Translations under genes and position numbers: made by a program | NCBI RefSeq assembly: GCF_036227125.1 | Contig: NZ_CP109435.1 | Span: 9,052,001 to 9,116,000, forward strand | Reading direction: 5' to 3' | Source of the DNA: Streptomyces sp. NBC_01485 | GTDB taxonomy: Bacteria > Actinomycetota > Actinomycetes > Streptomycetales > Streptomycetaceae | DNA length: 64,000 nucleotides | In this document: in pieces, positions 60,028-64,000 of the stretch | Layout: the number at the start of each line of letters is the position of its first letter | Position numbering within the stretch: the first letter of the stretch is position 1 | Notes under the pieces: generated by a model | Databases searched by the model: none | The model's input: the letters and a program-made list of their open reading frames with translations, nothing else | Told to the model about the DNA's origin: nothing

Positions 60028-60801
60028 TCATTTGACGGAGGGCTTGCCGGGCTTGCTGGTGGGGTTCTTGGGCCGCTTGTTCGGGCGGTAGCTGGGTCCG
60101 TTCATGATGACTTGGTGGCTGGTGTTGATCAGCCGGTCCAGGAGGGACTCGGCGACGACGGGGTTGGGGAAGAGCGGATACCAGTCGCTGGGCGCCCGGT
60201 TGCTGGTGATGGTCAGGGACCGGCCCTGCCGCTCGGAGACGAGTTCGTAGAGGTCGTCGGCCTGGGCTGCGCCGAGTTGGCGCATCGCGAAGTCGTCGAG
60301 GATGAGCACGTCGGGACGTACCAGCTCACGCAGGCGTTTGTCCCAGGTGCGGTCCGCGTGGCCGCCGGCCAGTTCGGCGAGGATCCGGCTGGTCTTGGCG
60401 AAGCGGACATGGGCGCCCTGGCGGACCGCGAGGTGCCCGAGGGCCTGGGCGACGTGTGTCTTGCCGACCCCGACGGGACCGAACAGGATGACCGACTCGC
60501 CGGCGTGCAGCCAGCGCAGGGCGCCGAGGTCGCGGATCTGGGCGGCGGGCAGTTTCGAGGAGGCGGTGAAGTCGAACTCTTCCAGGGTGACCTGCTGCTC
60601 GAACTTCGCCCGGTTCAGGCGCCGTTGGAAGGCGACGGTCTCGCGGCGGGTGATCTCGTCCTGGCAGAGGACCTGGAGGAAGTCGAGGTGGCCGAGCTCG
60701 CCGCCGTGGGCCTGGGCGAGGCGGGCATCGAGGGTTTCCAGCATTCCCGAGAGCCGCAGCGACTTCAGCGACTCGCGCAGGGCGGTGTCCATCACGCTCA
60801 T
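60028..60801 (-). CDS. istB: IS21-family helper ATPase IstB
   Basis: 257 aa. AAA+ ATPase: Walker A ILFGPVGVGKTHVAQALGH, Walker B DVLILDDFAMRQL, sensor LTITSNRAPSDW and arginine region AESLLDRLINTSHQVI. IstB assists the IstA transposase in choosing and joining the target. It appears complete; its start overlaps the istA stop by one base (TGATG), the usual istAB layout. Since istA is truncated, the element should not move by itself. Confidence 0.9.
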   Translation of the reverse strand: MSVMDTALRESLKSLRLSGMLETLDARLAQAHGGELGHLDFLQVLCQDEITRRETVAFQRRLNRAKFEQQVTLEEFDFTASSKLPAAQIRDLGALRWLHAGESVILFGPVGVGKTHVAQALGHLAVRQGAHVRFAKTSRILAELAGGHADRTWDKRLRELVRPDVLILDDFAMRQLGAAQADDLYELVSERQGRSLTITSNRAPSDWYPLFPNPVVAESLLDRLINTSHQVIMNGPSYRPNKRPKNPTSKPGKPSVK

Positions 60802-61670
60802 CAGATGCTTCCCTCAGCTTCGCCGTGGACCTGGTCGTCGCGGAGCTCGTCCGCCGTGTCGGGGGGTGTCGCGGAGGCGAACAGTCGCTTCGGTCCGTGG
60901 AGGAAGGCCGCGGCTCCCGCATCGCCGCTGGTCTCGGGCTCGGGGTCGGTCTCGGTGCCGGCGATCAGGATGCCTTTGATGGTGCGGTCGGACGGGTCGC
61001 CGACCGCGATCGCCCTCGCGCAGGCGGCTTCCAGGCGTGTCTCGCCGTACTTCTTGCGCAGTCCGAGGACCCCCTGGGCGGCGCGGAGCCGGTAGAGCGC
61101 GTTGACCTCCAGCAGCTGGTCGACGACCTCGCGGCAGGCGTCGCCGATCTCGGACGCCTGGGTGCGGCACCAGATGGGCGTCTTCATCTGGAAGGCGATC
61201 TTCTCCGGCGGGTAGTCGCTCCTGTCGGTGCGTTTGCCCTGCTCAAGTGCCGCGTGAGTCTTGACCAGTTCACCGTCGAGGAAGACCTGGACCATCGTGG
61301 CGGTGGAGCGGACGTCGACCTTTCGGCCGATCAGTTTCCAGGGCACCGAGTAGAGGGTGCGGCCGACCTTGATGTGGATGTCCGGGCCGACCGTCGCGGT
61401 CGACCAGCGGGCCAGGACGAACGGGGTGGGCGGCAGCGGCAGCAGTGTCTCCGCCTCCAGGGCCCCGAAGACCGCCATCGGGGCGGCTCCGCCCAGCGGT
61501 CGGCATGGCCGTTGGCCTGCGACGTTCTGGGCCCAGGTGACGGCCTCGGTCTGCATGTGCTCGATCGAGGTGAACTCCCGCCCGCGCCAGAACGAGTCGC
61601 GGATGTAGGGCATGGGCCGTTCCACCCTGGGCTTGTCGCGAGTCGTCAACTGCACCCGATCAGCACGGTC
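60801..61670 (-). pseudogene. istA: IS21-family transposase IstA, C-terminal part
   Basis: Begins around RVQLTTRDKPRVERPMPYIR, then DSFWRGREFTSIEHMQTEAV, TLYSVPWKLIGRKVDVRSTA and RLRAAQGVLGLRKKYGETRL to the stop at 60801. The C-terminal half of IstA is present. The N-terminal HTH and most of the catalytic domain are missing; upstream sequence becomes a DUF5372 gene on the other strand. Confidence 0.82.
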
Positions 61671-61681
61671 CGCCCGGAGTT

Positions 61682-61939
61682 GTGCGGGTGACGCACCCGT
61701 TCCATCCCTGGTCCGGGCGGGAGTTCGTGTTCGTTGACCGACGCCGGACCTGGGACGAGGACCGGGTCGCCTTCCAGGACGAGGACGGGCAGTTGGCTTC
61801 ACTGCCGGCGGCCTGGACGGATATTGATCCGGTCGATCCGTTCGTCACGATGGCCGCGGGCCGGTGCCCGTTCCGTGTGGAGGACCTCCTGGCCGTCGCC
61901 GGGCTGATCGACGCTCTCCGAGTACGGGCGTCGGGATGA
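61682..61939 (+). CDS. DUF5372 family protein
   Basis: 85 aa from GTG 61682. RVTHPFHPWSGREFVFVDRR, DEDGQLASLPAAWTDIDPVD and AGRCPFRVEDLLAVAGLIDA match the short DUF5372 proteins, which are often encoded beside transposase or integrase genes in actinobacteria. Function unknown. It starts right at the truncated end of istA, so it may be the passenger or neighbour of another mobile element. Confidence 0.65.
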   Translation: MRVTHPFHPWSGREFVFVDRRRTWDEDRVAFQDEDGQLASLPAAWTDIDPVDPFVTMAAGRCPFRVEDLLAVAGLIDALRVRASG

Positions 61940-62036
61940 TGATGCCGGGAGCGTCGTCTGATCCATGCCCGGCAGGACAGCCGGGGTGATCAGCAGCGCG
62001 CGGAGGTAGCCAGCCGGAGCACTCCTGATCTGCTGT

Positions 62037-62075
62037 GGCGTAGCTGACGCGTTTGCTTATTGATCTTGGTTGTGG
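62037..62075. repeat. right copy of the 39-bp direct repeat
   Basis: 37 of 39 bases match 57435-57473, same orientation. It ends the IS-rich segment. The following 320 bp (62076-62400) hold no recognisable gene. Confidence 0.7.
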
Positions 62076-62421
62076 GCTGGTGTTGCTCAATTGTGTTGAG
62101 CGGTAGGTCTGTTCCGTGGGTGGGGTTTACGCGGAGTCGAGTGTCCGGCGCCGGAGGATATGTGGGCTGAGCTGGCTGTTTGGTGCTGCTCAGTGAGCTG
62201 AGTGGGGCAGCGGTTTTTGCTCAGCATGGTTGGCGCGCCTATAGGTACCGGTGCTGGCCGGTCTTGTGGGGCTGGGGCGGCAAGGGGTGTCACGGAACTG
62301 CGGACCACCCGGCCGGCCGGACGGACGCGGGCGTGGTCTCGCCCTTGACCACGGTCCTGGTCTGCGGCCGCCGGTGTTCTCGGCCTTGGGTGTCATTCCT
62401 AGGTCCTGTCTGGAGTTCGGA

Positions 62422-62928
62422 TCACGAGTGTGGTGCGATGCTGCGGAGCCAGAGCATCGCACCACACAGGTGCAGTCCGGCCTCGTAGCTCTCCGGGGTC
62501 TTGTCGTACCGGGTAGCGATGCCGCGCCAGTTCCGCAGCCGGTTGATGCACCGTTCCACGGTGTTGCGCTCTTTGTAGAGTGTCGCGTCGTGCGAGACCG
62601 GCCGGCCGCCGGCGCTGCCACGCTTCTTGCGGTTCGCGGCCTGGTCGACCTTCTCCGGGATCACGGCTCGGATCCCGCGTCGTCGCAGGTAGCGGCGGTT
62701 GTGTCGGGACGAGTACGCCTTGTCCGCGGCCACCGCATCCGGCCGGGTCCGCGGGCGCCCGATCGGGCCGCGCACCTTTACCCGTTCCAGGACCGGGGCG
62801 AACTGCGGACTGTCGCCGGCCTGCCCGGGCGTGAGGACGAACGCAAGCGGGCGACAGCGTCGGTCAGCCGCCACATGGATCTTGCTCGTCAGTCCGCCCC
62901 GGGAACGCCCCAGCTCGGCGGCTTTCAA
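62422..62928 (-). CDS. IS5-family transposase, second frame (OrfB)
   Basis: 168 aa frame opening at TTG 62928 and overlapping OrfA by 4 bp. ELGRSRGGLTSKIHVAADRR, ADKAYSSRHNRRYLRRRGIR and ATLYKERNTVERCINRLRNW carry the second Asp and the Glu of the DDE triad. Probably made as an OrfA-OrfB fusion by frameshifting rather than from its own start. Confidence 0.88.
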   Translation of the reverse strand: MKAAELGRSRGGLTSKIHVAADRRCRPLAFVLTPGQAGDSPQFAPVLERVKVRGPIGRPRTRPDAVAADKAYSSRHNRRYLRRRGIRAVIPEKVDQAANRKKRGSAGGRPVSHDATLYKERNTVERCINRLRNWRGIATRYDKTPESYEAGLHLCGAMLWLRSIAPHS

Positions 62929-63407
62929 GCGGGCCCGGTGTCGTCGGCGGACCCGTCGCCGCTCGACGCGCGCCTCATCCTCGGCCTGTCCGTCTTGCGT
63001 TCTTTGCTCCTTGTCCTCGCCCCCTTTTCGGCCTCGACGGCCAGTTCCAAGGCCGCCAGCTGCTCGGAGTCCAGGGCCATCCCGGCGGCGTGATGGTGGG
63101 CCCGGGCGGTCGCCGAGTCCACGCTGACCAGGCCCAAGTCGGCCTGGCCGCGGGCGGCGGCCTCGGCGATCACTGTTTGCATCAGGTCCTGGAAAACGCC
63201 CCGCGTCGCCCAGATCCGGAAGCGGTCGTAGGCGCTCTGCCAGGGCCCGAACTCGGCCGGCAGGTCACGCCAGGGGCTACCGGTCCGGAACCGCCACATC
63301 ACCGCGTTGAAATGTTTCCGCAGGTCAGGGATGGGCCCAACCGCGGCAATCGGGAGATGGGGCTCGATCAGGGCCCACTGCTCATCGGTGAGATCGCCTC
63401 GCGCCAT
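62925..63407 (-). CDS. IS5-family transposase, first frame (OrfA)
   Basis: 160 aa. DLTDEQWALIEPHLPIAAVG, FRTGSPWRDLPAEFGPWQSA and LGLVSVDSATARAHHHAAGM contain the DUF4096 N-terminal domain and the first catalytic Asp. Start is well inside the left arm of the element. Works with OrfB. Confidence 0.88.
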   Translation of the reverse strand: MARGDLTDEQWALIEPHLPIAAVGPIPDLRKHFNAVMWRFRTGSPWRDLPAEFGPWQSAYDRFRIWATRGVFQDLMQTVIAEAAARGQADLGLVSVDSATARAHHHAAGMALDSEQLAALELAVEAEKGARTRSKERKTDRPRMRRASSGDGSADDTGPA

Positions 63408-63483
63408 GACTGACGGCCTATCAAGACCGAGCCCTCGCGCGCAGGCGATCTGCCGAACTCGTGATCCGAACTCCAGACAGGAC

Positions 63484-64000
63484 CTAGTGCCGTGTCAGCG
63501 CCTCTCGCACGGCGGTGATGGCGATGCGTTCCTGCTCCAGGCGCAGGTGTGGTCGGTAGGTGCCGGCCCGCAGGTCTTGGTCGAGGCGGGCCTCCTCGGG
63601 GGTGAGGTGTGTCAGGCCGCCGCGTGCCTGTGTCTTCTCCTGGCCCCAGTGGGACTCGTGGGCGAGGAGGGTGGCGCGGTCCATGAGCAGTGACGTGGTG
63701 TGCGGGAAACGTCCGCGGACCTGGTCGAGGATGGCGAAGCCATGGGTGTCGATGTCGCCCCAGTAACAGAGGTCGACATCGTCGAGCCAGGGCAGATGAC
63801 GCAGCAGGGCGGCGGCGTATCCGGAGCCGAGGATGGCGACGGCGTCGGGGACCGGCGGCAGTGAGAGGTAGGTGATCTCGTTCTCGAGGACGAAGACGGT
63901 GCGCACCCCCGGGGACCAGCCGGCCAGTTCCTCGGCGCGGACGGCGAGTTCGCTGAAGGGCAGGGGAGAGGCGCCGAGGTAGCGCAGGCGGATGTAGACG
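63484..64000 (-). CDS. JetD-like protein of a Wadjet anti-plasmid system, partial
   Basis: The C-terminal 171 codons are visible; the gene continues beyond the right edge. LPFSELAVRAEELAGWSP, VRTVFVLENEITYLSLPPVP, ILGSGYAAALLRHL and DVDLCYWGDIDTHGFAILDQ match the C-terminal Toprim-like domain of JetD (formerly DUF2220), the nuclease of Wadjet defence. Asp residues in WGDIDTHG are the expected metal ligands. JetD is normally last in jetABCD, so JetA-C would be to the right. The stop TAG is made by the target-site bases of the IS5 element. Confidence 0.82.
   Translation of the reverse strand, partial: VYIRLRYLGASPLPFSELAVRAEELAGWSPGVRTVFVLENEITYLSLPPVPDAVAILGSGYAAALLRHLPWLDDVDLCYWGDIDTHGFAILDQVRGRFPHTTSLLMDRATLLAHESHWGQEKTQARGGLTHLTPEEARLDQDLRAGTYRPHLRLEQERIAITAVREALTRH

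Larger units (their letters stand above)
62402..63484 (-). mobile_element. complete IS5-family (IS427-type, two-ORF) insertion sequence
   Basis: Perfect inverted repeats of at least 26 bp, beginning GGTCCTGTCTGGAGTTCGG at 62402 and ending as its complement at 63484. TA (or CTA) is duplicated at both sides. Two overlapping reading frames inside encode the transposase. Its right end falls exactly at the TAG stop of the jetD-like gene. Confidence 0.88.

Noticed and set aside
61940..62400. Possible tRNA or att site beside the IS cluster
   Set aside because: No cloverleaf or anticodon arm can be formed; only the 39-bp repeat is visible.

Overview
The window is high-GC actinobacterial DNA, almost certainly Streptomyces. 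The signs are strong codon bias toward G/C in third positions, GTG/TTG starts, tight ATGA/GTGA overlaps, a mycothiol-type enzyme, Sfp-type phosphopantetheinyl transferases (PPTases) and many Streptomyces-type secreted proteins. No rRNA, tRNA or CRISPR array was found. Many broken genes and insertion sequence (IS) scraps right of 40 kb suggest an accessory region or chromosome arm.

Layout. (1) 1-9.2 kb: the edge of a polyketide/fatty-acid-type cluster. It holds the start of a carrier-protein-bearing synthase (minus), an alpha/beta hydrolase, then an operon of free acyl carrier protein (ACP), a cyclopropane/mycolic-acid-synthase-like methyltransferase, an FAD oxidoreductase, a thioester-reductase-like SDR and a second SDR. 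A PPTase, a small LuxR-type regulator and a KAS III enzyme follow. (2) 9.4-15.8 kb: a GntR regulator and a sugar-type ABC importer with clear hairpins, plus a decayed DUF5994 gene. (3) 16.1-36.1 kb: the most interesting part, a compact biosynthetic locus made of stand-alone pieces. It has two free adenylation enzymes, a free condensation enzyme, a single and a double ATP-grasp ligase, an O-carbamoyltransferase, a KamA-type radical SAM aminomutase, a PLP aminotransferase, a BtrH-like protein fused to a carrier domain, a free carrier protein, two acyl-CoA-dehydrogenase-like enzymes, its own PPTase and an MFS exporter. I do not recognise it as a known pathway. (4) 36.1-43.5 kb: an alpha/beta hydrolase behind a 20-codon leader with a perfect Shine-Dalgarno, an M28 peptidase homologue that has lost zinc ligands, an AlkZ-like DNA glycosylase, NRPS and IS630 debris, and a lipoprotein-like subtilisin. 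(5) 43.9-51.1 kb: a secreted I36-like protein, a cobalamin riboswitch fused to a 5'-truncated metE and an IS1380 remnant, and a two-component system followed by an MMPL transporter. (6) 51.7-57.3 kb: a decayed, spliced set of genes (frameshifted ABC ATPase, cut permease, E1 alpha tail, intact E1 beta, acyl-CoA dehydrogenase fragment, methyltransferase fragment, intact RmlC-type epimerase) plus TetR and LuxR-type regulators. (7) 57.4-63.5 kb: an IS graveyard (IS3, IS701, IS481, IS21) bracketed by a 39-bp direct repeat, a ricin-like secreted protein, and one intact IS5-family element inserted exactly at the stop codon of a jetD-like gene (Wadjet defence) that runs off the right edge.

How the genes may work together. 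In region 3 the A enzymes and ATP-grasp ligases would activate amino acids, KamA would make a beta-amino acid, the two dehydrogenase-like flavoenzymes could desaturate a carrier-bound intermediate, the C enzyme, BtrH-like protein and ATP-grasp enzymes would join the parts, the carbamoyltransferase would cap a hydroxyl, and the MFS pump would export the product. This order is inference from family knowledge.
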